A model generated the notes under the pieces. It did no database searches and had not been told where the DNA came from. It saw nothing but the letters and a program-made list of their open reading frames with translations. The position numbers and the translations under genes were made by a program. Positions 26,569 to 36,900 of a DNA stretch of 64,000 nt are shown here, in pieces. How positions within the stretch are numbered: the first letter of the stretch is position 1; each line of letters opens with the position of its first letter. The DNA is from Fulvivirga ulvae (GTDB lineage: Bacteria > Bacteroidota > Bacteroidia > Cytophagales > Cyclobacteriaceae): NCBI RefSeq assembly GCF_021389975.1, contig NZ_CP089981.1, positions 638,501 to 702,500 of the forward strand, in the 5' to 3' direction.

Positions 26569-26988
26569 TTGGAAACAGACAAGACAATAGACTATTCACT
26601 GACATTCTATCACGGCACGAAAGCAGACCTTAAAACAGGCGATCTCATAGAAGCAGGCTATATCTCTAACTATGGCAAAAGGAGAAAAGCTAAGTACATA
26701 TACCTTACAGCTACCCTGGATGCAGCCATTTGGGGGGCAGAACTTGCCTCAGGTGAAGGGCGTGAAAGAATCTATATCGTTGAGCCAACGGGTTTAATCG
26801 AGGACGATCCAAATTTGACAGATAAGAAATTTCCGGGTAACCCTACAAAGTCGTACCGCTCTCTCCATCCGTTTAAAGTTGTAGGAGAGATTACTGCCTG
26901 GCAGGGCCACTCTCCGGAGCAGCTCAAAGCTATGAAGGACCATCTTGCCGAACTTAAACGGCAGGGTATTGAGGCCATTGAGGATTAA
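26569..26988 (+). CDS. arr: NAD+--rifampin ADP-ribosyltransferase
   Basis: The 139-residue protein fits Arr in length. It reads LTFYHGTKADLKTGDLIEAGYISNYGKRRKAKYIYLTATLDAAIWGAELASGEGRERIYIVEPTGLIEDDPNLTDKKFPGNPTKSYRS with the His of FYHGTKADL, the Tyr of KYIYLTATLDAA and the DPN..DKK.PGNPT block, and ends VVGEITAWQGHSPE. Arr inactivates rifamycins by ADP-ribosylating a hydroxyl group of the ansa chain. The likely start is a TTG at 26569, since no ATG precedes FYHGTK in frame. A chromosomal, non-integron copy in a Bacteroidota background suggests an intrinsic gene. Activity is expected but not shown. Confidence 0.93.
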   Translation: METDKTIDYSLTFYHGTKADLKTGDLIEAGYISNYGKRRKAKYIYLTATLDAAIWGAELASGEGRERIYIVEPTGLIEDDPNLTDKKFPGNPTKSYRSLHPFKVVGEITAWQGHSPEQLKAMKDHLAELKRQGIEAIED

Positions 26989-27027
26989 GGAGCCGACTAA
27001 AGATATAGTCTGATGAATGGCGGCTCC
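26989..27027. terminator. hairpin between convergent genes
   Basis: GGAGCCG and CGGCTCC arms (26989-26995 and 27021-27027) start right after the arr stop and could serve both arr and the convergent DUF6702 gene. Confidence 0.45.
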
Positions 27028-27053
27028 ATAATTCGTACTTTATCCAAATAACT

Positions 27054-27536
27054 CTAATTTACCTCCTGCACAGGGTCATCAATGGTAAAGTAGAATTTAT
27101 AGTACTCCTTACCTTTGATGATCAGGAGGTTCTTTTGTTTTTTAAAAATATCGAAAAGCAGGCTGTTTTTAACCTTATAGCTTTGCTTTTTATCAAGAGC
27201 ACCCGCACTCTCCATTTCAACTACCAATGCCTGCCCGTCTTCCGAAAGTGAAATACCTGTAATAATGAAATAAATGGTATCTCCCGCCTGTAGTATATGT
27301 ATATTTTCCCGGATATACTGTTGCAGTGCTATTGAGCCATTCGCGGCCGGCGTAGAAAAGTCCGCATCCTTTAACCGGTACCTGTCTTCGATGTGTAGTG
27401 TAAGGTCATCCAAAAAAAGTCGGGTTTCAATCTTTACCTTCCCTTCATTGCTCACCGACATACTGCTGAACGACATTTTGAGGGGGTGCATAAAGGAAGT
27501 AAGTATGAAAACCGATAGCATTAATATAACTTTCAT
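27054..27536 (-). CDS. DUF6702 family exported protein
   Basis: The 160-residue protein has a signal peptide (MKVILMLSVFILTSFMHP). It matches the Bacteroidota DUF6702 layout: an N-terminal HPLKMSFSSMSVSNEGKVKIETRLFLDDLTLHIED segment, a short helix (IALQQYIRENIHI) and beta strands ending KEYYKFYFTIDDPVQEV. Such proteins are small secreted beta-sandwiches of unknown role. The phosphatase operon upstream ends at a strong hairpin, so this gene has its own promoter or depends on read-through. The family is likely; the function is unknown. Confidence 0.75.
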   Translation of the reverse strand: MKVILMLSVFILTSFMHPLKMSFSSMSVSNEGKVKIETRLFLDDLTLHIEDRYRLKDADFSTPAANGSIALQQYIRENIHILQAGDTIYFIITGISLSEDGQALVVEMESAGALDKKQSYKVKNSLLFDIFKKQKNLLIIKGKEYYKFYFTIDDPVQEVN

Positions 27537-27552
27537 GGCTAATAAGTATTTA

Positions 27553-27606
27553 GAGGGCTGTTTCCACTTTAAACAGGTATGAACAGAAACATTTGAAACA
27601 GCCCTC
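27553..27606 (-). terminator. perfect 12-bp inverted repeat ending the phosphatase operon
   Basis: GAGGGCTGTTTC at 27553-27564 pairs perfectly with GAAACAGCCCTC at 27595-27606, directly after the stop at 27619 on the minus strand. Confidence 0.6.
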
Positions 27607-27618
27607 GATGAACAAGAT

Positions 27619-30600
27619 TTATTTTTCTATCGCTACATGAACTTCATAAGTCTTTCCGGCATGTACTTTCAACAGGTAGTTTCCGGGAACCAGCGCCTTA
27701 TTTTTGAGTGTAATACTTTTCCCCTCAAGGCCTGATTCTTCCATTACGGTGGCACCCGTTGCAGGATCAATCAAAACGACTTTTGTAATTGGATTGACAG
27801 CTTCAATATTGAGGTATTTGTTAAAAGGATTCGGATATACCTTTATTTTCCCATCTGCCGAGCTCACTACCTCTGATGCCGTCAGTGGTGAACCTACCCT
27901 GAAACTCTTTCTTTCGGCCAATTCGACATAGCCATTATTTTCAAACAAATTGACAAAATACTCTCCGTTAGCCACATTGGCAAAACTCAGGGTTCCGGCT
28001 TCCTTGCCATCAACATATTTCCATTTGTAGGCATACTGAGTACCCGGTGTATCATCTTTTTTATAAATACCAATCCAGTCCCAGGTGTTTCCGGGGCCAT
28101 GAGCAAAGCTGATCTTTACCACATCACCGCTATTATAGACCAGTTTGTCAGTACTTACCGAGGTTGCAGGGTTCAAATCGGTAACATCAAAGTATACCCT
28201 GTTGGATACCTCATTGTAGCTGTCATCGGTAAACATAACTATGAAATACCTTCCAGGCTCAACAGGAAGTTGATTTGGGGCTCCTTCGTTGCCTTCGGTA
28301 CCATCTATTACCGTCGAACCATTAGTAAGTCCGTCAAAATATTTGTAAGTGTATAATTGCTCAATGCCCGGGGTGTCTCCATCATGATAAATGCCCAGCC
28401 AGTCCTTCTCCTTTCCGGGCGTATCGGCAAAAGTAATAGTAACAGGCTCTCCCAGCCCATAGCTGTTTTTGTCAGTGCTTATGGTGGTAATCTGGGTACC
28501 TACCTGAAAATAAATTCGCTCACCAACCTCAGCGTATCCGTTGTTGAGGTGGTATGTTGCGTAATAGTATCCTTTAGGCAGATCAGAAAATGTAAGTGAG
28601 CCTGACACTCCGCTGACCCGCTGCCAGCTGGCATAAGCTCCTGCGGATGGCTCAACACCAACTTTATAGATACCTATCCAGTCTTCTGGATTGGCCGGGG
28701 CAGATGTATAAGAAATATCCACATTTTCACCCTCGTTATAGGCTGGTTTATCTGAAGTAAGCACAGGGGTGCTGCCCACCCAGAAATAGATACGCCCGGC
28801 CAGTTCGGTATATCCGTCGTTTTCAAAAAGGGTCACGAAATATTCTCCGCTTTCTGCTATGCTGAAACTTGCAGTACCATTGCTGTTTCCACCGATATAG
28901 GCCCACTGGGTAGAAGCGTTCATTCCGGGTATATTCCCCTTTTTATAAATACCGATCCAGTCTTTGGCATTTCCGGGAGCATTGGCATAGCTAACCTGGA
29001 TGATTTCATTCGGAGCGTAGCTTTGTTTATTTAAAGAAATAGCAGGATCTGCATCCACACTGCCATTTATTTCAAAGGATAATGGCACAGACCACTCACT
29101 CCAGTTCAGGCTTTGGTCTCGATGCCTTACACGAACGAAGTAACTTCCGTTGCTCAACTGGTTAGACCTTATGGTCAGGTCAAATATTCCTTGTCCCAAA
29201 CCAATATTACGGGTTTCGTCTCGCTGGCCGTCGGGGCCATAGTAATTTTCGAAGTGGCGAAGCTCATCTATTTTAACTGTAGAAAAACCTTCTGTAGAAG
29301 ATACCTGGAATTGTGTGGAGTTAAATGGCTCCTGAGCTGCCGAGTAATAGGCACTACTTTTAAAAGTATAGGGCAAAGTAACAGGCTCTGAAACATTGTT
29401 GGTAACCGATGGTGTAGTTGGTTTGTCCAGCCCGCGCCTTAAATGAAACTCGTCCAGCAGCTCGTTATTTTTAACTTTATCAAGGCTGCCTATAGTATAG
29501 GACTGCACCTTCATTTCTTCATTTACATTGTCTACCTCAATAATCTGGTATGCAAAGTTAGACCAAGAGCCCTGCGTCTCCTGATGGTCAGTTTCATTCC
29601 CGGAGTCTCCCCAGTATTGAGGCCACGCGGTACCACCGGATATCATGTGGTAGCCGGAGTGGTCTTTGAACTGGCCTCGTGCGTATAAATGGTGATGGCC
29701 TGCAATATGCAACACAAATTTGTCCGTAGATTTAAGAGCAGGTAACACTGAATTTCCGTACCAACCGGAATAGTCGTTTGAGTACTGTTCTGCCTGATAA
29801 GGCCTGTGAGAGATTGTTACGATCCAGTCCACACTGGCATCTGTAGTTGCTTTGCTGATCACCGATTTTGCCCAATTGAGTTGTGTGTTGCCAGTAAGCT
29901 CGGTATCCAGCACCATAATGAGCACGTTATCCAACTGATAGGTATAGTATCGCTCCGTGCCGGAGCTGATGCCTTTATAATCAAACTCATCATTTAAAAT
30001 GAAGTGTTCATAGTATGCCTCTATCCCCATAGAACCATAGGTCTCATGGTTTCCCACAGCAGTTATCAAAGGAAGGTTGGGAGTGATGTAGCTCTGTTTG
30101 GCGAAATGGATATTTTCATAGTGATTCAAAGTACCTACATCTACCTGGTCCCCATCATTGATGATCAGGTTGATATTATTAGCAATCGGCGTACCGTACA
30201 GCTGCTCAGCTTTGCTTTTGGCAGCCTGTACAAGTTCGTTGAACTTCATATAAGGGCTTCCCTGATAGTTCAATACCTGGTGGTCACCCAACACAATAAA
30301 CCTGAGTTTGTCCTTTTTACTGCCAAGAGCAGGAGGGGTTCTGAAGTAATGCACTTCCGACCGGTCCGATGCTCCGCTTCTTACCTCATAGTAATAGCCC
30401 GTATCAGGTGTGAGGCCTGTTAGTTTTACATTATGCCAATGATAGGGCGTGTTATAGGTATAATCTTTGGGCTCAAGGTTTACCGTAGTACCATAAACGG
30501 TCTGCGCCAAATTATTGGCCGAAAGACCATAACGGACGGTGGGGTTGGTGCCATTATCGGTCTTCCAGCTTACCCAAACCGAAGTCGGCTTAGCCGCCTG

Positions 30601-30687
30601 GAGATAAGGCTTTACGTATTGGGCATTTGCATCTTTCAGCAAGAGTAATACTGCTAATAGTGACAGTAACAAGAGTTTCTTTTTCAT
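27619..30687 (-). CDS. purple acid phosphatase-like metallophosphoesterase with four Ig-like repeats and T9SS tail
   Basis: The 1022-residue protein has a signal peptide, an FN3-like domain (YVKPYLQAAKPTSVWVSWKTD) and a calcineurin-type phosphoesterase. Its metal motifs are FIVLGDHQ, LIINDGDQVD, TAVGNHETYG, VTISHRPYQ and IAGHHHLYARG. From about residue 545 come four ~95-residue repeats, each with the core YxxGE/D..xxISYxxxPGNxxDWIGIYKxGxxPG and a Tyr/Phe-rich end (GEYFVTLFENDGYTELAGR). A T9SS sorting tail (KIKVYPNPFNKYLNIEAV) closes the protein. It should be displayed or released at the surface to take phosphate from esters. It is the last gene of the SusCD operon. Confidence 0.9.
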   Translation of the reverse strand: MKKKLLLLSLLAVLLLLKDANAQYVKPYLQAAKPTSVWVSWKTDNGTNPTVRYGLSANNLAQTVYGTTVNLEPKDYTYNTPYHWHNVKLTGLTPDTGYYYEVRSGASDRSEVHYFRTPPALGSKKDKLRFIVLGDHQVLNYQGSPYMKFNELVQAAKSKAEQLYGTPIANNINLIINDGDQVDVGTLNHYENIHFAKQSYITPNLPLITAVGNHETYGSMGIEAYYEHFILNDEFDYKGISSGTERYYTYQLDNVLIMVLDTELTGNTQLNWAKSVISKATTDASVDWIVTISHRPYQAEQYSNDYSGWYGNSVLPALKSTDKFVLHIAGHHHLYARGQFKDHSGYHMISGGTAWPQYWGDSGNETDHQETQGSWSNFAYQIIEVDNVNEEMKVQSYTIGSLDKVKNNELLDEFHLRRGLDKPTTPSVTNNVSEPVTLPYTFKSSAYYSAAQEPFNSTQFQVSSTEGFSTVKIDELRHFENYYGPDGQRDETRNIGLGQGIFDLTIRSNQLSNGSYFVRVRHRDQSLNWSEWSVPLSFEINGSVDADPAISLNKQSYAPNEIIQVSYANAPGNAKDWIGIYKKGNIPGMNASTQWAYIGGNSNGTASFSIAESGEYFVTLFENDGYTELAGRIYFWVGSTPVLTSDKPAYNEGENVDISYTSAPANPEDWIGIYKVGVEPSAGAYASWQRVSGVSGSLTFSDLPKGYYYATYHLNNGYAEVGERIYFQVGTQITTISTDKNSYGLGEPVTITFADTPGKEKDWLGIYHDGDTPGIEQLYTYKYFDGLTNGSTVIDGTEGNEGAPNQLPVEPGRYFIVMFTDDSYNEVSNRVYFDVTDLNPATSVSTDKLVYNSGDVVKISFAHGPGNTWDWIGIYKKDDTPGTQYAYKWKYVDGKEAGTLSFANVANGEYFVNLFENNGYVELAERKSFRVGSPLTASEVVSSADGKIKVYPNPFNKYLNIEAVNPITKVVLIDPATGATVMEESGLEGKSITLKNKALVPGNYLLKVHAGKTYEVHVAIEK

Positions 30688-30791
30688 AGGTTTTGTTGAT
30701 TTTGTTGTTAGGTGAAGGGTTATGGCAAATTTGTAGCAGTCATGACAACGGTCATTCGATTTTTTTCCTGCGGCAGAGGCGGTGCTGCCAA

Positions 30792-32039
30792 TTAAAGTTT
30801 TTTATTTCCCTTACTTATCCAGGTATTTAGGGTTATCCTTTCAAACCTCATCAGTACTTTAAAAGGTTTAAGGTCTCCGTTTGGAAGTTTGAATTGCGCC
30901 TGTCCGGACTGTATTCCGGCTTCTCCCAGCTCCATGTACTCATCTTTACCTCCTGTTTTGAACTGGTTAGTGCCGGAAATATAAAATCTTGCCTTACCTT
31001 TTTCAGCGTATGACTTCCATTTCAAATACAACACGCCGTCGGCGATATTCGCTTCCAGATCTTTGGCAGCTAAATCTCTTATAAAAGAGACCCCGTCTAT
31101 CTCAGCAGCCAGCTCACCAGGGACTTCAATCTCCATATGTTTAAGTATCGAGGGCATGATATCCACCATGGCAGGCATTTGACTAAAACTTTCATTCAGG
31201 TCATCGCTGTTGGTAACCATCCATATGGTGCGCTCCCTTTCAGACTGTCCTCCGTGCCCTTTTCCTGTTTTATCTTCGCGCCCATGGTCCGTAGTAATAA
31301 CTATCATCCAATCTTCGCTAAAATGCGCTTCCCGGTATTTCAATGCATCCCAAATCCTTTTTACCTGGGTATCCGCCTTTCTTACAGCTTCATACATTTC
31401 ATCGCTGTCGCCATACTTATGTCCCATGTCATCAGTAAATTCAAGATAAACCCATGAAAGGTCAGGACCTTCTGCCTGTATGTAGCGCCCGGCTTCTTTG
31501 GAGACATGCTCGTCAATATCAAAAATGTACCGGCGATCCCTGGTATGCGGAAAATTCTTCTGGTCATGTTCAAAACCATCGAAAGCATAATCCATTTTAA
31601 TATTTCCTGCTTCATCAAGACCTTCACCGATAAGCTTGGTCCGGTTATCCAGCCACGTGGAAAAAATAGCTGTTTTAAGGGAAGGGTCTTTATGCCTGGC
31701 TATGCGGAAAATATTCCAATAATGATAATTGGGATCCTTAATACCGTTTCCCCATACATTATGCTTATTTGCCCATGTGCCGGTAAGCAGGCTGTTATAC
31801 CCAACCGCGGATATGGTCGGCGTTTCAGAAAAGTCTCCTGCGCGTCCGCCGGTATAGGCTCTGGTGTACCCGCCGGCCTTGGATATTTCATCCAGAGCAG
31901 GTGTTTCTACTGACTCAATAACATCGGCTGGTATTCCATCAAGGATAATAAATACGGCTTTTTTCTGAGCAAATGATGAGAGGGTACAATTAATAATAAT
32001 AACGATCAGTAATTTGATTTTAACCATAATCTTGTTCAT
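30792..32039 (-). CDS. alkaline phosphatase superfamily phosphodiesterase/pyrophosphatase
   Basis: The 415-residue protein has an N-terminal signal (MVKIKLLIVIIINCTLSSFAQ). It is a type I phosphodiesterase/nucleotide pyrophosphatase: KKAVFIILDGIPADVIE for the first metal site, SETPTISAVGYNSLLTGTWANKHNVWGNGI with the Thr/Ser nucleophile, YLEFTDDMGHKYG and IVITTDHGREDKTGKGHGG for the other metal ligands. A C-terminal strand region (DGVLYLKWKSYAEKGKARFYISG) may bind substrate. Without a T9SS tail it is probably periplasmic. It sits between susD and the purple-acid-type phosphatase in one operon, consistent with the phosphoester-use role of the locus. Confidence 0.9.
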   Translation of the reverse strand: MNKIMVKIKLLIVIIINCTLSSFAQKKAVFIILDGIPADVIESVETPALDEISKAGGYTRAYTGGRAGDFSETPTISAVGYNSLLTGTWANKHNVWGNGIKDPNYHYWNIFRIARHKDPSLKTAIFSTWLDNRTKLIGEGLDEAGNIKMDYAFDGFEHDQKNFPHTRDRRYIFDIDEHVSKEAGRYIQAEGPDLSWVYLEFTDDMGHKYGDSDEMYEAVRKADTQVKRIWDALKYREAHFSEDWMIVITTDHGREDKTGKGHGGQSERERTIWMVTNSDDLNESFSQMPAMVDIMPSILKHMEIEVPGELAAEIDGVSFIRDLAAKDLEANIADGVLYLKWKSYAEKGKARFYISGTNQFKTGGKDEYMELGEAGIQSGQAQFKLPNGDLKPFKVLMRFERITLNTWISKGNKKL

Positions 32040-32112
32040 TCAGGTATCGGAAAAATGGATCAGCAGGAAAACCTCCTGCTGATCCGGTATATTGTCAATA
32101 TCGGATGGTAAG

Positions 32113-33894
32113 CTACCAGCCAAAAATCTGTTTCAGGTTAGGATTTAACTTCACCTGGTTTGCCGGTACAGGTCTGTAATAGTATTTGGGGGCCTGGAAA
32201 ACACCTCTGTCTTCTACAGCCACCACATACCCTTTTTCTCCATCAGAAAGGAAGAAAGAAGCGTCCGTACTTACATCGCCTACCCTGTAGTAGATAAATG
32301 GTACCCCCAGTGAGTTGGTCTCTTTTGTTGCCGGAACAGACTCCGAAGCAGGTATCAGCTTTATATCCTCCACACCGTCTCCGGTAAGGTCATACTCACC
32401 AAGACCCGGAAAGTAAAGTCCGCGAGGCTCTTCTTCGAGGATATGACCTGCGTTCCATCGCATGAGATCATCCATTCGGAAACCTTCCAGGGCAAGCTCT
32501 ACCCTTCTCTCTCTTCTTATTTCTAATAATACCGGAGATGCAACATTTGAATACTTCTCCTGCTGCCATAGATCTGCTGTTACACCCAATGTAAGGTGTG
32601 GCATACCTACCCTGTCACGAATCGCATTCACCGTTACGTCGAGGTCTGACTGGGTAAGCTCAGCAAGCTCGGCCCGGGCTTCAGCGTAGGTAAGCAGTAC
32701 TTCGGCATATCGCAAAACGGGTATATCAACATTGTTTAACACAGTCTGGTCCGGGTTATTAATAAACCCTTTTAGCTGATGATAACCAGAAAAGTTTTTC
32801 TGCAATTGCTGGATGTATATACCGCCTCCCTGCGCATAGGTGGCCGTGTTGATCAATTCCCACCCTGGGTGAGCAAACGTCTGGTAAAGTCTCGGATCTC
32901 TGTTTTCAAATTCGTCAACAAACTGTTTCGTTTCAAAATCGACCAGCTCCGAATAGTACGAGCCATCTGCATTCAGGTAAGCCTGAAGCAGGTCCTTTCC
33001 GGGACATGCCTCATAGTTACCAAACATATACTCCCACCATCCACTGTTCTTGATCTCATCCTGACTGATATTGGTGAGTATAACCTCTGCATTACCTGTC
33101 AGGTCGGCGCTGTTAAACAAACTGCCATAGTCCTGGGCTCCTGCACCCGTAGAGTAAATAGAGTAGAGCCCGCTGTTGATCACTTCATGGGCTGCATCAC
33201 GTGCTATAGCGAGAAAGTCGTTTGCTGTAGACTCCAACCCCAATTCACTGTGGTACTTTCTATAGGTACCTTCATATAAGGTATGGCGGGCCATATAGGT
33301 CAGCACCACCCATTTATTCACCGCACCTTCAGGTTGGTCTGCCCTTACATTTTGCCTTGCAAATTCATAATCCTCCAGTATTTTGGTCCACACGACATCC
33401 CTTGGGTCACGGGCCTTCATCAGGGCTTCGGTATCATCGGGCTCCAGGACAAAGTCATACCAGGGCACATCAGAGTAGCGCTTTACCTTGTTTACGTAGA
33501 ATCGTGCCCTGAAAAACCTGGCCACGCCTTCATAGTGATTAACCACTTCCTCCGGAAGATCAGTCTCTTTTATGCTTTCAAGGAAGTAGTTGATGTCCTT
33601 CAACGCATCCCAGTTCCATCCGCCGGTAATACTGGTAGCAGATGGGGTACCAGTCATCATGGTTTTAATTTCCGTTGCACCGGTGGTGGCCTGGTTATCA
33701 GTGCCAATATCACTGACATACTTCCCTACTCCTTCAAAATCATACAGCCCGTAAGTATAAATCATCAGGTCTTCCTCCGTTTTAAAGAAATTTTCTCTTG
33801 AAATGGAGGTTTCAGGGTACTTTTCCAGAAAATCGTCATCACATGCCACCATCAATGAAGTAGCGGTCAAAAGCAGTAGTATAATCTTTTTCAT
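32113..33894 (-). CDS. SusD/RagB family nutrient-binding lipoprotein
   Basis: The 593-residue lipoprotein (LLLTATSLMVAC, Cys 18) has the SusD pattern: CDDDFLEKYPETSISRENFFKTEEDLMIYTYGLYDFEG at the N-terminus, TPR-like helices (WTKILEDYEFARQNVRADQPEGAVNKWVVLTYMARHTLYEGTYRKYH), the RYAEVLLTYAEARAEL motif and RERRVELALEGFRMDDLMRWNAG near the end. SusD caps the SusC barrel and helps capture the nutrient. It lies 14 bases downstream of the SusC gene. The ligand is probably a phosphorylated compound, judged only by the downstream phosphatases. Confidence 0.96.
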   Translation of the reverse strand: MKKIILLLLTATSLMVACDDDFLEKYPETSISRENFFKTEEDLMIYTYGLYDFEGVGKYVSDIGTDNQATTGATEIKTMMTGTPSATSITGGWNWDALKDINYFLESIKETDLPEEVVNHYEGVARFFRARFYVNKVKRYSDVPWYDFVLEPDDTEALMKARDPRDVVWTKILEDYEFARQNVRADQPEGAVNKWVVLTYMARHTLYEGTYRKYHSELGLESTANDFLAIARDAAHEVINSGLYSIYSTGAGAQDYGSLFNSADLTGNAEVILTNISQDEIKNSGWWEYMFGNYEACPGKDLLQAYLNADGSYYSELVDFETKQFVDEFENRDPRLYQTFAHPGWELINTATYAQGGGIYIQQLQKNFSGYHQLKGFINNPDQTVLNNVDIPVLRYAEVLLTYAEARAELAELTQSDLDVTVNAIRDRVGMPHLTLGVTADLWQQEKYSNVASPVLLEIRRERRVELALEGFRMDDLMRWNAGHILEEEPRGLYFPGLGEYDLTGDGVEDIKLIPASESVPATKETNSLGVPFIYYRVGDVSTDASFFLSDGEKGYVVAVEDRGVFQAPKYYYRPVPANQVKLNPNLKQIFGW

Positions 33895-33908
33895 AATTTT
33901 CAGGTTAA

Positions 33909-36900
33909 TTATAGCGTGATGCTAAGTCCGATAGAATATTTTCTTTGCTGCGGGTAGCTATAGCCCCATCCGCTTGCAGTACTTGCCGAAGGGTTCATTT
34001 TGGCCACATCATCATTGATTGACTCAGGGTCAAAGTAGTCTTTCAGTTCAGACCATTCCGCTATATTTTCACCACTCACATATACTCTTAAATCTGAGAT
34101 CTTAAGCCTTGAAAGCAAACTTTGCGGAATTGTATAGCCGATAGTCAGGTTTTTAAGTCTCAGGTAGGCACCGTTCAGCATGTAGCCTGTCTGCGGTATA
34201 GCCAGTCCCTGGGCCTCGTCTATTCTCTCCCCCAGATTTCTGTCAGCCAACCATGACTGTAGCACGGGATACCTGGCATCCGTATTGGCATCCGCCAGGC
34301 CTGCATCCAGGTAAGACTGGCTATGTTTGGCCCTTTCCGTTTCACTGTCTGAAGTGGCCCTGTAATAGTCCAGCAGGTGCTCATAACCACCGGCATAGGG
34401 TTGCTGGTAAAAACCCCAGTACAGGTAGTGTCTCGGATAAAAATCTCTTTTACCAACACCCTGGAAAAGCATGCGAAGGTCAAAGCCTTTCCACGACATA
34501 TTGAGATCAAGGCTATAACGATACCTTGGAAGTAAATTACCAATTACTGACAAGTCTCCGGAATCATCAACGGTAGCGCCTTTTTCTATTCTGCCGTTGT
34601 TGTCCCGGTCTATGTATTTGGGCCAGCCCTCTACAACAGACAAGGCACCCCAGGGCACAATATCGGACTGGTCAAGTGCGTCAATTTCTTCCTGGGAGTG
34701 GAAGAACCCGTCACTCTCAAGACCCCATATCTCTCCAAGCTCCATTCCTTTGTAATATTGGGTAAGGTTTCTTTCCGGGTTATCAAACCTGGTGATGGTA
34801 CTTTTACTGTCTGAAATTATAAAACGTGAACTGATTTTAAATGGCTTTGAGGCCAGTTGAAAGCTGTTTTGATAGCCAACAGCCAATTCCCATCCGGTAG
34901 TTTTTAAATCGGCCGAATTCTCCAGTGGCTCTGCATCACCCAATACATCGGGCAACTCACGACCTAATGTAAGCATGCCGATCGTCTCCCTGGAATAGTA
35001 ATCAAAGGAGGTAGTTATCCTGTTGTCAAATATACCCAGGTCCAATCCTATGTTGCTGCTGTTCACTTTTTCCCAGGTGTAGTTAGGCGAAACCAACGAA
35101 GGAGAGTTTACGACCAATGGCAGCTGATCTCCGATAATGTAGCTACCTTGGGTAGCTTCCATGGAAGAAATATAGCCATACTCTCCTACAAACTGATTCC
35201 CCAACGATCCGTAGGAACCTCTCAGCTTAAATTGGCTGAACAGGTTAGACAAGGGACTAAAGAATGCCTCCTCGTCAACCCTCCAGGCCACTGAGGCAGA
35301 AGGGAAGAATCCCCAACGACTATCTTTAGGAAACTTTGATGAACCGTCGTACCTGCCGTTGAATTCGAATATGTATCTATCTTTAAAAATATAATTGGCC
35401 CTGAAAAACAAGCCTCTTATAGCCCACTCGCGTACACTTTCTCCAACCTGCGATTCACCGGTAGCCAGTGCCATGGTGGGCAGGCTGTTTGTGATCAGGC
35501 CATCTCTCTGTGCAAAGGTAGATTCGTACCTGTTATGCTCCTGATTGTATCCTGCAACAGCATTAACCTGATGGCTACCAAAAGTCTTGCTGAAGGTTGT
35601 GTAAATATTAAACACTGAGTAAGTATTATCTGCATTGCTTTGATAGGCCCAGCTGTCCCCTTCCTCCCTGATATCCTCAGGACCAAAACCAATATTATAT
35701 TTGGTTGCAAACTGCTCTACTTCCTCTATGTTCTTCCGGATGGTGTAATCAGCATTTAGCTTCAACACTTTTTCGAAAAGTGATAGTTCTCCTAAAAAAG
35801 AGGTCTGATAAATGTTAAAATTGGATACGCTCTCTCCGCCAGTTTGTAATTGAGCCATGTACCTGCCAACTTCTGTATTGGCATAAGAGCCATCAGGGTT
35901 TATATCCCAATCTGTAGGATGGAAGTTGTATATCTGCCACATGTCGTCATTATCGTCGCTTCCAAAGTAGGTTGGCCTCACCCTTTCACTAAAAGCCATT
36001 GAGGTATTGTTGCCCACTTTCAGAAACTTTGTAAGGTCGATATTGAGCTTTGAACGTAGCGAATACCTTTGATAACCATCTTCTGCGATATGGTCGAGCA
36101 CACCTTGCTGATTATCGTAGGCGCCTGATACCAGCAAGCTGGTGCGCTCACCCCTTGAGCTGATGGATAGATTATGCTGCTGAGAATAATTATAATGGTC
36201 CAGAAATTCCCTGGTCCAGTCTTTATCTCCCATATATTCCCAAAGTGACTCATCCGTAGGGTTGATCCTTACTGCGGGGAGTTCAGGATTATCGGAGCGC
36301 TCTTTTGCCCACTGGTAGGTCTGGTCGCTGTAGTTCTGGTTATCCCAGGGTGTATTATCTGTCGAGGTTTCCCGCACTCTCAGATAGATGTAAGGGTCGG
36401 TAACTTTATCAGGCAGTACGGTGGGTCTGCTCATTGAAAAGTTGTTAGTATAGCTTATGCTGACACCTTCTTCTGACCTTGATTTAGTAGTAATGAGAAT
36501 AACTCCATAGGCGGCACGTGCTCCGTAGATGGCGGCCGATGAGGCATCTTTAAGTACCGAAATACCAGCCACATCACCCGGGGGGATTGTATTAAGCTCT
36601 GCCGGGGTAATGGGTATTCCGTCAACCAGTATCAACGGATCCCCTCCATTGATCGAAGTTATGCCCCTGATGTTGATATTAGGAACCGCACCGGGCTCAC
36701 CACTGAGAAAGTCTATATTTAAATTTGGAGAAATGCCTTGTAACCCCTGTGCAATGTTTTGATTGGGACGATTGGCCAGTACCGTATTGTCAATGGCATC
36801 TACCGCCCCTGATAAATTCACCTTCTTTTGCTCTCCATAGCCCACTACCACTATCTCAGACAGGGTGGTGATATCCGGTTGCAGCACCACATCTATAACC

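Noticed and set aside
29443..29688. plus-strand open frames inside the purple-acid-type phosphatase
   Set aside because: They mirror the codon pattern of the large minus-strand gene and show no domain.
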